A stretch of DNA of 36,832 nt from Chlorobaculum sp. (GCA_013334655.1 JAAXXD010000015.1:1-36832); one strand, 5' to 3'. Counted from the stretch's first letter, positions 1 to 8,412 are shown. Translations and numbers: made by a program. Notes: generated by a model not told the origin, from the letters alone.

Positions 1-337
<337 letters not shown>

Positions 338-382
338 CAGAAAAAGAGATAGTGAAAAAAACCTTGTCGAATGCCGGTCAAA

Positions 383-931
383 TCAATGAAACGGCTTGTA
401 ACTGAACTTCTGACCGCCGACGGTGAGTTCGCCCATCAGGCCCGCGTTGGGCATGACGAAAACAGCCACGCCGTTCGAGTAGTCGGTATTGGTGGCCATG
501 CCCGCCTTGACGATCACGACGCCAAACTGTGCGCTCAGCTCGTAATTTCCTTTGGTGAAATCGGCCAGCGCGGCTTGATCCTTGAAGAAAATGATCTCGG
601 AAAATGATTGTCCGCCAAGCTGTGGCCCCACATTGAGCATCGTTATCGTCGACTGGCCGATGGGCCGTCCCTGTTCGTACACGACGCCTTTTCCGTGTCC
701 GCCGCCGAGGAGCATGAACCCGCCCTTGTAAATATCGGAAAAGACCGCGTAACCGTAAGCCCTTGAAAAGAAACGCTCAAGGGATGGATCGGCTTGTTTG
801 AACTTTCCGATCGTCTGCTCGGAATTCTGCTCGTCCGCCGGATCCCAGCCAGCGCGAGCCGTTCCAAAAAACATCGTCACCGCCGCCAATGCAATCAGCA
901 GCGCCCGCATCAAGTGTACTCTCTTCATCAT
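383..931 (-). CDS. SYLF (Ysc84-type) domain exported protein
   Basis: A 182-residue protein with an N-terminal signal peptide (MMKRVHLMRALLIALAAVTMFFGTARA) and a SYLF/Ysc84 domain. Typical features are the glycine-rich GGFMLLGGGHGKGVVYE stretch and the C-terminal block VGPQLGGQSFSEIIFFKD and SNGVAVFVMPNAGLMGELTVGGQKFSY. SYLF domains bind phosphoinositides in eukaryotes; the bacterial exported versions have no settled role and are annotated as lipid-binding. The ORF track extends this frame 38 codons upstream, but the hydrophobic signal peptide argues for the double Met at 931/928. There is no strong Shine-Dalgarno sequence, so the choice between these two Mets is open. It is followed by gatB on the same strand and faces away from the TIR gene across a 411-bp gap. 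Confidence 0.88.
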   Translation of the reverse strand: MMKRVHLMRALLIALAAVTMFFGTARAGWDPADEQNSEQTIGKFKQADPSLERFFSRAYGYAVFSDIYKGGFMLLGGGHGKGVVYEQGRPIGQSTITMLNVGPQLGGQSFSEIIFFKDQAALADFTKGNYELSAQFGVVIVKAGMATNTDYSNGVAVFVMPNAGLMGELTVGGQKFSYKPFH

Positions 932-1342
932 GGCAACCGTTTTTTCGTTGGACAATAAAATCAAACCGGCAATAAGTTGCAACGCAACGCCAGCTTGCAA
1001 TGTACGATTTTCCAGTCTGAAAACCCGGAGCGCGTTACGGCGCAAAAAGCTGGAATATCAAGGGATTGGACGCCAAACGGAGGCGATTCTTTCGGATGGG
1101 CCTCTTCCGCGCTTCCACAATGTTTGCGGCCGTTATTGCGAGGAGCGGCGCGACGCGGCACGCCATCTCACATTATGTGCGTCTGGATTCCTTCGCTACG
1201 CTCGCGATGGCGTTGTATCCATGGAAATAACAGGTTCATTCGCAATTTGTTTCGATATATTACAAGAGTTTCACTGACTTGCGCTCCCCTGATTTTTCGA
1301 GACTCTGCATTTGCCGCTTTTGCAACCTCTTACGAGTTATCG
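932..1342. other. Divergent intergenic region with degraded dispersed repeat
   Basis: This 411-bp stretch separates the minus-strand SYLF gene from the plus-strand TIR gene. The frame of the TIR gene happens to be open throughout, which is why the ORF track starts it at 977, but the extra 122 codons show no protein-like features. The stretch holds an imperfect inverted repeat at about 1131-1212, listed separately. No convincing promoter for either gene could be fixed, though the AT-rich piece just after 1240 (TTTCGATATATTACAAG) is a candidate for the TIR gene. Confidence 0.6.
1131..1212. repeat. Imperfect dispersed inverted repeat (ATTGCGAGGAGCG type)
   Basis: The left arm reads cgttattgcgaggagcggcg and the right arm reads ccttcgctacgctcgcgatggcg, so the right arm is close to the reverse complement of the left. 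The consensus of this type (attgcgaggagcgaagcgac ... cgctacgctcgcaatgac) is one I know as a scattered intergenic element in bacterial genomes, including green sulfur bacteria. Here it sits upstream of the TIR gene. The arms are degenerate, so this is probably an old copy with no protein of its own. Confidence 0.55.
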
Positions 1343-4300
1343 ATGAGCACTGCGTTTCAATACGATGTTTTCCTGAGCCACAACAGGGCTGACAAGCCGC
1401 GCGTGCGGGCGCTGGCCGGGTGGTTGCGTTCGGCGGAGTTGCGGGTGTGGTTCGACGAGTGGATCATCAAACCCGGCGACGACATCTACCTCGCCATTGA
1501 GCGCGGGCTGGAGACGGCGCGCGTGCAGGTGCTCTGCCTGTCGCCCGATGCGCTGGGGTCGGAGTGGGTCGCGCTCGAACGCAGCACGGTGCTTTTCCGC
1601 GACCCGACGAACAAAGGCCGGCGCTTCGTCCCGCTGCTGCTGGCTGATTGCGTTTTGCCCGACACGCTGAGGCGGTACAAGTACGTGGATTTCCGGGATG
1701 ATTCGCAAGGCGCGTTCGACGAACTGGTGGAGGCGTGCCGGGAAGAGGCGGAAGCAGTTCAGATACCTGAACCGAAAAAGGAAACGACGAAGTCGAAAGG
1801 CAAACCCAAAAAAACACGGAAGAAAGCGGAACCGATTGCAGTGTTGGAACGCAAGCTATCGGGACATACAGGTTTGGTCAAAAGCGTGGCAGTTAGCCCG
1901 GATGGAACTTGGGCAGTGTCAGGTTCTCGGGACAAGGCAGTCAAGATTTGGGACTTGGAAACCGCCCAATGCAGGGCGACACTGGAAGGGCATACGAATG
2001 ATGTGAACTCCGTTGCTATCACGCCGAATGGAAAACGGATTTTGTCGGGGTCTTTTGATGGTACAGTTCGGCTTTGGGATGTGGAATTATATCGGGAAAT
2101 GAAGAAAATTGAACATTACAGCAGCAAAGTATGGCCTGTGGTTGCATTCGGTGATAACAAACGAGCATTTTCAGGTGGTTCAGATGGTATAATTCGCTTT
2201 TGGGAGTTGGTTTCAGGTCGGTGTGAGAAGATGTTTTATAACGAAGATCGTCTTTCCTCAGTTTTTAGTATCGCTATAAATCATGCATGGACGCATGTTT
2301 TATCGGGACACGCGAATGGTGAAATTCTTTTATGGGATATTGATACAGGCCAGCGCTTAGCAAGCTTGAAAGGTCATTCAGGGGTCGTGAACTCCATGCA
2401 GGTCACGATGGATGAAAAGTATGCTGTTTCTGGATCGAACGATAATACCCTCAAAGTTTGGGACTTGGAGGCAGGAATATGCATTGGAACGCTTGAAGGC
2501 CATGTGATAGCTGTACTTTCTGTCGCCATTTCCCCTGATGGTGTTTTAATTGCCTCTACAGGTTTCACAGATGAAACGGTTCGGCTGTGGGATTTGAAAT
2601 CGGGGGTGTGTTTGCAAGTAATCAAACACAAGGGCAAGCCTTCGCCGATTTCGGTTGCATTCAGTCCCGATGGTTCGCGGCTTGTGGTTGGCACCGCAAA
2701 TGGCCTCATTTACGTTTATCGCCTCACCGGTGTCCGCGCCACTCCGTCCGCAGAAGCTACACGCCGTTACGTCAACGCCAAGGTCGTCCTGCTTGGCGAA
2801 GGGACTGTGGGGAAGACTTCGTTGGCGCATCGGTTGATCGAGGACAAATACGTCGTCAAGGATCGTACGCATGGCATGAATGTGTGGCCGCTGCCGTTGC
2901 CGCCGTCGCCGGATACCTCCATCGACCGCGAGGCGTTGCTTTGGGATTTGGCGGGGCAGGAGGATTACCGGTTGATCCACCGGCTGTTCCTCGACGAAAC
3001 GGCGCTGGCGCTGCTGCTCATCAATCCGCAGAAGGACGATCCGTTTGCCGAGGCGGGCGACTGGCTCAAGGCGCTCGATACGGCTGCCGACAATCACGAA
3101 GCGAAACGCGCCGCCGAAAAGCTGCTTCTCTTTTCGCAGATCGATGTTGGCGGCATGAAGGTCGGCAACGCCAAGATCGACCGTTTCATTCAGGAGCATG
3201 GCTTCAAAGCGTGGCTCGAAACCAGCGCCAAGAGTGGCGAGAACTGTTCGGACGGGGCCTGTGGCGGCAATCCGTCGAAGCTGAAGCAGCTCATCGCAGA
3301 GAGCATTCCGTGGGACAAACTGCCGTGGACGGCCACGCCGCGCCTGCTCGCCGAGCTGAAAAGCGCCCTCTTGAAAATGCGCGACACGGCGGACATCCGG
3401 CTGATGCGCTTTGCCGAGCTGGCACAACGGCTCGAACAGGCGTTGCCGGGCGAAAAGTTCGGCGAATCCGAGGCGCGAACGGCGGTGACGCTCTTGGCGA
3501 ACCACGGCCTCGCGCGGGCGCTAAAGTTCGGCGACCTCGTGCTGTTGCAGCCGGAGCTGCTGAACGGCTACGCCGGGGCGATCATCCGCGCGGCCCGCGC
3601 CCACCGGGACGAGATCGGCTGCGTGCTGGAAGCAAGCATCTACGATCTGGCGTTCGACTTCACCGGTGTTGACCGGTTGCCGCGACCGGACGAAGAGTTG
3701 CTCCTGCGGGCGATGGTGCAGACCTTTCTCGACCACTCCCTCTGCATCGCCGAAGAGACGCCGCTGGGTCGCCAACTGGTGTTTCCCTCGCAGTACCGGC
3801 GCGAGCGGGACATTCCAAAGGAGCCGGACGTGTTCGTCTCCTACACCTTCAACGGCGAATGGCAAACCATCTGGACGACGCTCGTGGTGCGCCTCTGGTA
3901 CGGCAACGAGTTTTCACACAGGGAGTTATGGCGCAACGCCGCCGAGTTCTCATCCAGCCGCGGCCATCTGCTCGGGCTGAAGATCAGCAACCACCAGGGC
4001 GAAGGCGAAGCGACCATCAGCCTCTTCTTCGACGTGGCGACGCCGGACGACCTGAAGGTGATCTTCATCGAATACGTGCATCGCCACCTCGCCCGCTACG
4101 GCAGCAACGTCACCCGCGACCGGCGATATATCTGCGCTTGCGGCAAACCGGTTCTGGATCACGAGCAAGTTCGCGAGCGCCTCGCGTCCGGCAAGACTTA
4201 TATCATTTGTCAGAAATGCGAAGAGAGAGTCGAACTGATCGACTTCATCGAACAGCGCCTGAAAAGCGACCCCGTCGCGAAGAAGATTCTTGCGATGGAG

Positions 4301-4780
4301 GAGCGGGCGACGCGGGAACTCGACAACCAGGCGCTGGAGCAGATTCTCATCGGCCACATGATGGCGACCTGCGGCGAGGCGAATCAGGTGTTTCGTCCCA
4401 CGATCATGTTCGATTTCGGCATCGACGGCGAAGTGGAGTTCAGGGACGACGACGGCAGGCCGAGCGGCAAGAAAATCTACGTGCAGCTCAAGAGCGGCAA
4501 TTCGTATCTGCGCAAGCGCCGGAGCGACGGCTGCGAAATATTCGACGTGAAAAACGACCGCCATCTCGACTACTGGCTCACCCAGCCGGTGGATGTCTGG
4601 CTCGTTATCCGCCAGACGGACGAGCGCACCGGCGAGCAAACCATCCGCTGGATGAACGTCACGAACTACCTGAAAAATCGTAAATACAATCAAAGCCGCC
4701 AGATCGTCTTCGACGGCGAAGCGCTCACGATGAAAGCGGTCTGGCAGCTCCGCGACAACTATTTCCCGAGGAAATATTGA
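1343..4780 (+). CDS. TIR-WD40-Roc/COR-zinc ribbon-DUF4365 multidomain protein (putative NLR-like defence protein)
   Basis: A 1145-residue cytoplasmic protein. The TIR domain (about 5-135) begins FQYDVFLSHNRAD and has SEWVALE, whose W75 and E79 match the WxxxE glutamate of TIR NADases. A Lys-rich linker (about 144-163) leads to seven WD40 blades (172-464, each ending near WDL), enough for a closed propeller. A Roc-type GTPase follows: P-loop GEGTVGKT (485-492), G3 WDLAGQEDY (D535) and SQID (598-601) in place of NKxD. Next come a COR/winged-helix-like part (about 660-920) with LVLLQPELLNGYA, a CxC/CxxC zinc ribbon (C931, C933, C956, C959) and a C-terminal DUF4365 domain (about 995-1120) with GIDGEVEF and YVQLKSG (D1028, Q1048, K1050), a PD-(D/E)xK-like signature. 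The ATG at 1343 directly precedes the TIR fold; the upstream in-frame extension has no homology-like content. The WD40 part (about 2050-2620) is much more AT-rich than the ends. Defence is inferred from architecture. Confidence 0.9.
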   Translation: MSTAFQYDVFLSHNRADKPRVRALAGWLRSAELRVWFDEWIIKPGDDIYLAIERGLETARVQVLCLSPDALGSEWVALERSTVLFRDPTNKGRRFVPLLLADCVLPDTLRRYKYVDFRDDSQGAFDELVEACREEAEAVQIPEPKKETTKSKGKPKKTRKKAEPIAVLERKLSGHTGLVKSVAVSPDGTWAVSGSRDKAVKIWDLETAQCRATLEGHTNDVNSVAITPNGKRILSGSFDGTVRLWDVELYREMKKIEHYSSKVWPVVAFGDNKRAFSGGSDGIIRFWELVSGRCEKMFYNEDRLSSVFSIAINHAWTHVLSGHANGEILLWDIDTGQRLASLKGHSGVVNSMQVTMDEKYAVSGSNDNTLKVWDLEAGICIGTLEGHVIAVLSVAISPDGVLIASTGFTDETVRLWDLKSGVCLQVIKHKGKPSPISVAFSPDGSRLVVGTANGLIYVYRLTGVRATPSAEATRRYVNAKVVLLGEGTVGKTSLAHRLIEDKYVVKDRTHGMNVWPLPLPPSPDTSIDREALLWDLAGQEDYRLIHRLFLDETALALLLINPQKDDPFAEAGDWLKALDTAADNHEAKRAAEKLLLFSQIDVGGMKVGNAKIDRFIQEHGFKAWLETSAKSGENCSDGACGGNPSKLKQLIAESIPWDKLPWTATPRLLAELKSALLKMRDTADIRLMRFAELAQRLEQALPGEKFGESEARTAVTLLANHGLARALKFGDLVLLQPELLNGYAGAIIRAARAHRDEIGCVLEASIYDLAFDFTGVDRLPRPDEELLLRAMVQTFLDHSLCIAEETPLGRQLVFPSQYRRERDIPKEPDVFVSYTFNGEWQTIWTTLVVRLWYGNEFSHRELWRNAAEFSSSRGHLLGLKISNHQGEGEATISLFFDVATPDDLKVIFIEYVHRHLARYGSNVTRDRRYICACGKPVLDHEQVRERLASGKTYIICQKCEERVELIDFIEQRLKSDPVAKKILAMEERATRELDNQALEQILIGHMMATCGEANQVFRPTIMFDFGIDGEVEFRDDDGRPSGKKIYVQLKSGNSYLRKRRSDGCEIFDVKNDRHLDYWLTQPVDVWLVIRQTDERTGEQTIRWMNVTNYLKNRKYNQSRQIVFDGEALTMKAVWQLRDNYFPRKY

Positions 4781-4792
4781 TCGTCCGCTAAT

Positions 4793-5237
4793 TTATCCGG
4801 CGCTTAACGCCTTGCGGTAGACTTCGAGGTCATGCTCCGAAAAGCAGCAGAAGATCACCTCTTCGATGCCGGATTCATCTGTGAGTATTTCTCGCACGGT
4901 CGCCACGGCGATGGCGGCGGCGAGCTTCAGCGAGTTGCGGTAGCACGAGGCGAGCAACTCCGCTTCGCCGTGGCTGCCGCCGCTCCAGACCGGGCCGACG
5001 GCGTGGATGACGTACTTCGCGGGCAGTTGGTACCCGTTCGTGATCTTCGCCTCGCCGGTGTGGCATCCGCCGAGAGCGCGGCACGCATAGAGCAGTTCCA
5101 GCCCCGCCGCCCGTTTAATCGCGCCGTCAACGCCCCCCGCCCCCCAGCAGCGACGAGTTCGCCGCATTAACGATAGCATCGACCTTGAGCGTGGTGATGT
5201 CCGCCCTGATGGCTCGAATCTTCGCTGGTTGGAACAT
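4793..5237 (-). pseudogene. Macrodomain (ADP-ribose-binding, O-acetyl-ADP-ribose deacetylase-like) protein, frameshifted and internally deleted
   Basis: The start codon at 5237 opens [35 protein letters not shown], a standard macrodomain N-terminus with the NAAN motif. The frame then breaks in a run of Cs (5133-5145 on the plus strand): one G too many on the coding strand turns the expected GGGGVDGAI into GGGGR-stop. In the next frame the protein continues [10 protein letters not shown]...[27 protein letters not shown]...CYRNSLKLA and then jumps to [12 protein letters not shown]...[18 protein letters not shown]. About 20 residues that normally carry the loop FPxISTGxYGYP, which holds the diphosphate, are missing without loss of frame. 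The frameshift could be a sequencing error in a homopolymer, but the in-frame deletion would still remove the ligand loop. It converges on the TIR gene with 12 bp between stops. Confidence 0.85.
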
Positions 5238-5301
5238 GGTATTGCTTGATTCTGTTTGCTTCCTCTCTTGTCCAGTGAGTCCACACGGCACAAGACCTCG
5301 C

Positions 5302-5460
5302 TCAAGAAACCTCTTCAAACTCGGCATCGACCACGCGGGGAATTGATTCAGCGGAATTCTGCGCGGCGCTTTTCTCCCATTCGAGGAAGGCGGTGAGGTC
5401 GTGGTTGATCGAAGCGAGCACGGCGGCGTCATCGAAGAAGCATTCCGTTTGGGCTGGTCG
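5302..5460 (-). pseudogene. 3-prime end of an unidentified truncated gene
   Basis: On the minus strand a frame without a start codon reads [23 protein letters not shown]...[14 protein letters not shown] and ends with TGA at 5304-5302. The composition is protein-like and GC-rich like the surrounding chromosome. Upstream (above about 5460) the frame hits a stop at once, so only some 50 C-terminal codons remain. The parent family is not recognised. The TGA lies 65 bp upstream of the macrodomain start, so the two could once have formed an operon. The ORF track shows this stretch in the wrong frame (5127-5432). Confidence 0.4.
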
Positions 5461-5623
5461 CTACCCCATTCCGATTGAATATCTCAAAATCACTCCCACC
5501 GAGGCTTTCTCGGACGGTGAAGAGGGACTAATCACATGGAGTTCAAAACAGGAGGCACTATTGATAGACAATTTCATCTCACGTTTATTTTATGATCTTG
5601 GTTTTGTGCTCGAGACGTAACGT
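5438..5623 (+). pseudogene. Possible 3-prime fragment of a small unidentified gene (HEPN-like ending?)
   Basis: The end of the 5393 plus-strand ORF reads [21 protein letters not shown]...WSSKQEALLIDNFISRLFYDLGFVLET and then stops with TAA. The base composition here is AT-rich, unlike the first part of the same ORF, which is antisense to the minus-strand scrap. The W-x-GRYPIP pattern resembles C-terminal ends of some HEPN-type proteins that I remember, but this is a weak impression only. No start codon or ribosome site is present at the junction, so it is best treated as a fragment. Confidence 0.3.
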
Positions 5624-5741
5624 GAGACTTCGGAGACGTTTCTGAAAGTATGAATTAAGCGATAGTTCCTGCTTGTCCGGCAATCAAAGTGGGTTAGCTA
5701 ACGATCCGCGTTAAATTGTTCAGATAACTATGTTCAAACAC

Positions 5742-5772
5742 AAAGGGCCGCCTTTTCGGGCAGCCCTTTTTT
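5742..5772. terminator. Rho-independent terminator at the end of hemL
   Basis: The sequence aaagggccgccttttcgggcagccctttttt forms a GC-rich hairpin (AAAGGGC...GCCCTTT with an inner GCC/GGC pairing). It lies about 26 bp downstream of the hemL stop codon. The T-run is on the plus-strand side; the minus-strand reading ends CCCTTTGTGTTT, so it may act in both directions. Confidence 0.75.
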
Positions 5773-5797
5773 CGTATCTGTCGTTCTTCCTCGCAGC

Positions 5798-7093
5798 TTA
5801 CTGGTGCGCGGCGACGAGAGCGTTGTAGTTCGCGGCGACGGTTTTCTCCAGATCGGCGTCGGTGTGGACGAAGCTGGTGAACATGGCCTCGAACTGCGAC
5901 GGGGCAAGGTAGATGCCCTGGTCGAGCATCGAGTGGAAGTACTTACCGTACTTTGCCGAATCGGCGGTGATGGCGCTCTTGTAGTCCACGACCGGGGTCT
6001 CGGTGAAGAAGAGGCAGGCCATTGAGCCGACGCGGTTCTGCACGTAGTTCAGGCCGAGCTTCTCCATATTGGCCTTGAAGCCTGCTTCGAGGAACGCAGC
6101 CTTCCTTTCGAGTTCCGGATAGGGATTCTCTTCGATGAGGATCTTCAGGGTTTCGAGACCTGCGGTGAGGGCCAGCGGGTTGCCCGAGAGGGTGCCTGCC
6201 TGGTAGACCGCGCCGAGCGGAGCGACGTTCTGCATGATTTCGCGCTTGCCGCCGAATGCGCCGACCGGCAGACCGCCGCCGATGATCTTGCCCATCGTGG
6301 TGAGGTCAGGGGTGACGCCGTACAACTCCTGTGCGCCGCCGAGAGCCACGCGGAAGCCGCACATCACCTCGTCGAAAATCAGCACGATACCTTCAGCGTC
6401 GCAAAGCTCGCGAAGGGCCTGGAGGAACTCCTTCTTGGCCGGGATGACGCCGGTGTTGCCCGCGACCGGCTCGATGATGATCGCGGCGACCTCGCCCTTG
6501 TTCTCGTTGACCAGCACCTTGACCGACTCGATGTCGTTGTAGGTGGCGTTGAGCGTGTCGTTGGCGGTGCCTTTGGTGACGCCGGGGCTGTCGGGAGCGC
6601 CGAGGGTGAGCACGCCAGAGCCGGCCTTGATGAGGAAGCTGTCGCCGTGGCCGTGGTAGCAGCCTTCGAACTTGATGATTTTATCCTTGCCGGTGTAGCC
6701 GCGGGCGAGGCGGACGGCGGACATGGTGGCTTCGGTGCCGCTGTTGACCATGCGCACCATTTCGAGCGACGGCACGACCTTGCAGAGCAGCTCGGCGATC
6801 TCGATCTCGATTTCGATCGGCGTGCCGAAGCTGGTGCCGATGTTGCGGAGGGTGTATTCAATCGCGGCGGTCAGGCGGGGGTGCATGCTGCCGAGAATGA
6901 ACGGCCCCCACGATCCGACATAGTCCAGGTAGGTGTTGCCGTCAACATCGGTCATGTAAGCGCCGTTACCGGTCGCCATATAGATGGGCGTGCCGCCTAC
7001 GGATTTGAATGCGCGAACCGGGGAGTTGACGCCACCGGGGATGAACTTTTTGGCTTTTTCAAAAAGCTCGGCAGAACGGGTGAGTACAGGCAT
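5798..7093 (-). CDS. hemL: Glutamate-1-semialdehyde 2,1-aminomutase
   Basis: This 431-residue PLP enzyme moves the amino group of glutamate-1-semialdehyde to give 5-aminolevulinate, the precursor of haem and bacteriochlorophyll, by the C5 pathway. It is full length for the family. Visible motifs are FIPGGVNSPVRAF near the start, the substrate-gating region YVGSWGPFILGSMHP, the PLP-phosphate motif VNSGTEA (residues 116-122), IFDEVMCGFR (D241) and the PLP lysine in TTMGKIIGGGLPVGAFGG (K269). The start MPVLTRSAELFEKAKK is the usual HemL start. It is the second gene of a minus-strand pair with recO, 105 bp downstream of it, and ends in a hairpin terminator. A large ALA supply fits a phototroph with chlorosomes. 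Confidence 0.97.
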   Translation of the reverse strand: MPVLTRSAELFEKAKKFIPGGVNSPVRAFKSVGGTPIYMATGNGAYMTDVDGNTYLDYVGSWGPFILGSMHPRLTAAIEYTLRNIGTSFGTPIEIEIEIAELLCKVVPSLEMVRMVNSGTEATMSAVRLARGYTGKDKIIKFEGCYHGHGDSFLIKAGSGVLTLGAPDSPGVTKGTANDTLNATYNDIESVKVLVNENKGEVAAIIIEPVAGNTGVIPAKKEFLQALRELCDAEGIVLIFDEVMCGFRVALGGAQELYGVTPDLTTMGKIIGGGLPVGAFGGKREIMQNVAPLGAVYQAGTLSGNPLALTAGLETLKILIEENPYPELERKAAFLEAGFKANMEKLGLNYVQNRVGSMACLFFTETPVVDYKSAITADSAKYGKYFHSMLDQGIYLAPSQFEAMFTSFVHTDADLEKTVAANYNALVAAHQ

Positions 7094-7198
7094 GTCGAAT
7101 CGTTCGGTTTGAATTAGTCGATGAGTGATGTAATGAAATGACTGGTCAAGATAGAAAATAGATGCGAAGATTGAAAGCAGCCTTCCCGCTTGACGATC

Positions 7199-7978
7199 TC
7201 ACGCCGAGGCGAGCCGCGAGAGGATGTCGAGATGCTTGCGATGCGGCATCCGGTCGAGGTGGCGGGAGCAGTACTCCTGCAAAAGGTTGCAGACGGCGAC
7301 GACCTCGTCCGGCGGCGCTTCGGGGCAGGGTGCGTTGCCCGTGGCGGCAAGGGCGCGAATGAAGCGGTAGCGGCTAACCGGAACAGTCTGAATCGACACG
7401 TTATTGACGAAGGCCGTGCCCGGCAGGGCGAATCCGCCCGGATCGTGCACGAAGAGCAACTCGCGGAGCTTCATCTCCTCGATGCCAACGGCGAGGTCGT
7501 GGTTGCTGAAGACGCAACGGTCGAGCGAAGGCGCGAAGCCGAGCACGCCGACGAGGCGCAACAGGAACCAGGCGAGAATCGGCTGAAAATCTCGCCCCGC
7601 GTGGCAAAGCCGCCAGATTGCCGCGTGGACGATGGTGAAGAGCGGTACGTTTTTTTCTTCGTGTGTGGAGGCGTACCGCACGAGGTCGAGCACGCGGTAG
7701 AGCACGCTGAAGCGTTCGAGGTCGGGCGACTCGGCGAGCGGGCTGAGCACGAGACTGGCGTCGCTCAGGAGCTGAATGTCGCGATTGCCCTTTTTGTAGA
7801 GCACCGCGTCGATCACGTTACCCGGCGAAAAGAGCGGCCCGGTGCGGCTTTTCGCGCTTCGTCCGCCCTTGAGGATCACCGACACCTGCCCGTACTCCCT
7901 GGTCAGCAGCAGGCAGATTTTGGACTGATCCCGGTACTTGATGTCGCGGAGCACCACCGCCCGGGTTTTTACGATCAC
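7199..7978 (-). CDS. recO: DNA repair protein RecO
   Basis: A 259-residue RecO. RecO works with RecR (and RecF) to load RecA onto SSB-coated single-stranded gaps and can anneal DNA strands. The N-terminal OB-fold (about 1-80) is clear: [41 protein letters not shown], where the KGGRSAKSR stretch is the usual basic segment. The C-terminal helical half includes [19 protein letters not shown]. The four-cysteine zinc module found in some RecO proteins is not present as a clean set. The start directly opens the OB strand. It is divergent from the FmdB gene (122-bp gap) and precedes hemL on the same strand. Confidence 0.93.
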   Translation of the reverse strand: MIVKTRAVVLRDIKYRDQSKICLLLTREYGQVSVILKGGRSAKSRTGPLFSPGNVIDAVLYKKGNRDIQLLSDASLVLSPLAESPDLERFSVLYRVLDLVRYASTHEEKNVPLFTIVHAAIWRLCHAGRDFQPILAWFLLRLVGVLGFAPSLDRCVFSNHDLAVGIEEMKLRELLFVHDPGGFALPGTAFVNNVSIQTVPVSRYRFIRALAATGNAPCPEAPPDEVVAVCNLLQEYCSRHLDRMPHRKHLDILSRLASA

Positions 7979-8100
7979 CGGTGAAACTTTTTTTTCAGAT
8001 TAAATATAGTTATATACAGCGTCCAACATTGCAGGGTTCACGCGACCCGAAGATACCAAAACAACATACACAGAATAGATTCCCAACGGAGGAAAAGAAT

Positions 8101-8352
8101 ATGCCAACCTATCATTACCGCTGCAACAGCTGTGGATTTGAAGAAGAGGTCTTTCAGCGCATGACCGACAACGCCCTGACTACCTGCTCCAAGTGCGGCA
8201 CCGAGTCGTACGAGCGCGTCATCAGCGCCGAAGGCGGCTTCGTGCTCAAAGGATCCGGCTTCTACAGCACCGACTACTGCGGCAGCAAATCGTCGAAAGG
8301 CTCCGAGTCTGGCGGCGGATGCGCCTCAGGTAACTGCCCTCTGGCGAAATAA
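8101..8352 (+). CDS. FmdB-family zinc ribbon protein
   Basis: An 83-residue protein that starts [21 protein letters not shown] and has a second pair TCSKCG, so two CxxC knuckles form a zinc ribbon (about residues 8-40). It continues with [15 protein letters not shown], the standard FmdB/CxxC_CxxC_SSSS signature, and ends in a Gly/Ser/Cys-rich tail [13 protein letters not shown]. The ORF track starts 40 codons earlier, but the ATG at 8101 follows a good ribosome site (CGGAGGAAAAG) and gives the family N-terminus. The function of the family is not settled; a regulatory role is commonly assumed. It is followed by a strong terminator, so it is probably monocistronic. Confidence 0.93.
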   Translation: MPTYHYRCNSCGFEEEVFQRMTDNALTTCSKCGTESYERVISAEGGFVLKGSGFYSTDYCGSKSSKGSESGGGCASGNCPLAK

Positions 8353-8379
8353 GCGGACGGTGATTTCATAGAACAGCAT

Positions 8380-8412
8380 AAAGCCTTCTCGACCAACGGG
8401 AAGGCTTTTTGC
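8380..8412 (+). terminator. Rho-independent terminator of the FmdB gene
   Basis: AAAGCCTTC (8380-8388) pairs with GAAGGCTTT (8400-8408), followed by TT. The loop is 11 nt. It starts 28 bp after the FmdB stop codon. Confidence 0.85.

Larger units (their letters stand above)
5238..5797. other. Gene-remnant region between the macrodomain pseudogene and hemL
   Basis: This 560-bp stretch has no intact gene. It holds a 3-prime gene scrap on the minus strand (5302-5460), a possible 3-prime scrap on the plus strand (about 5438-5620) and the hemL terminator (5742-5772). The part between about 5620 and 5740 shows nothing I can name. The mix of truncated ends meeting near 5440-5460 suggests an insertion/deletion scar. 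Confidence 0.6.

Noticed and set aside
977-1342. In-frame 122-codon extension of the TIR gene in the ORF track
   Set aside because: It runs through a degraded intergenic repeat, has no domain-like content, and the TIR fold starts right after the ATG at 1343.
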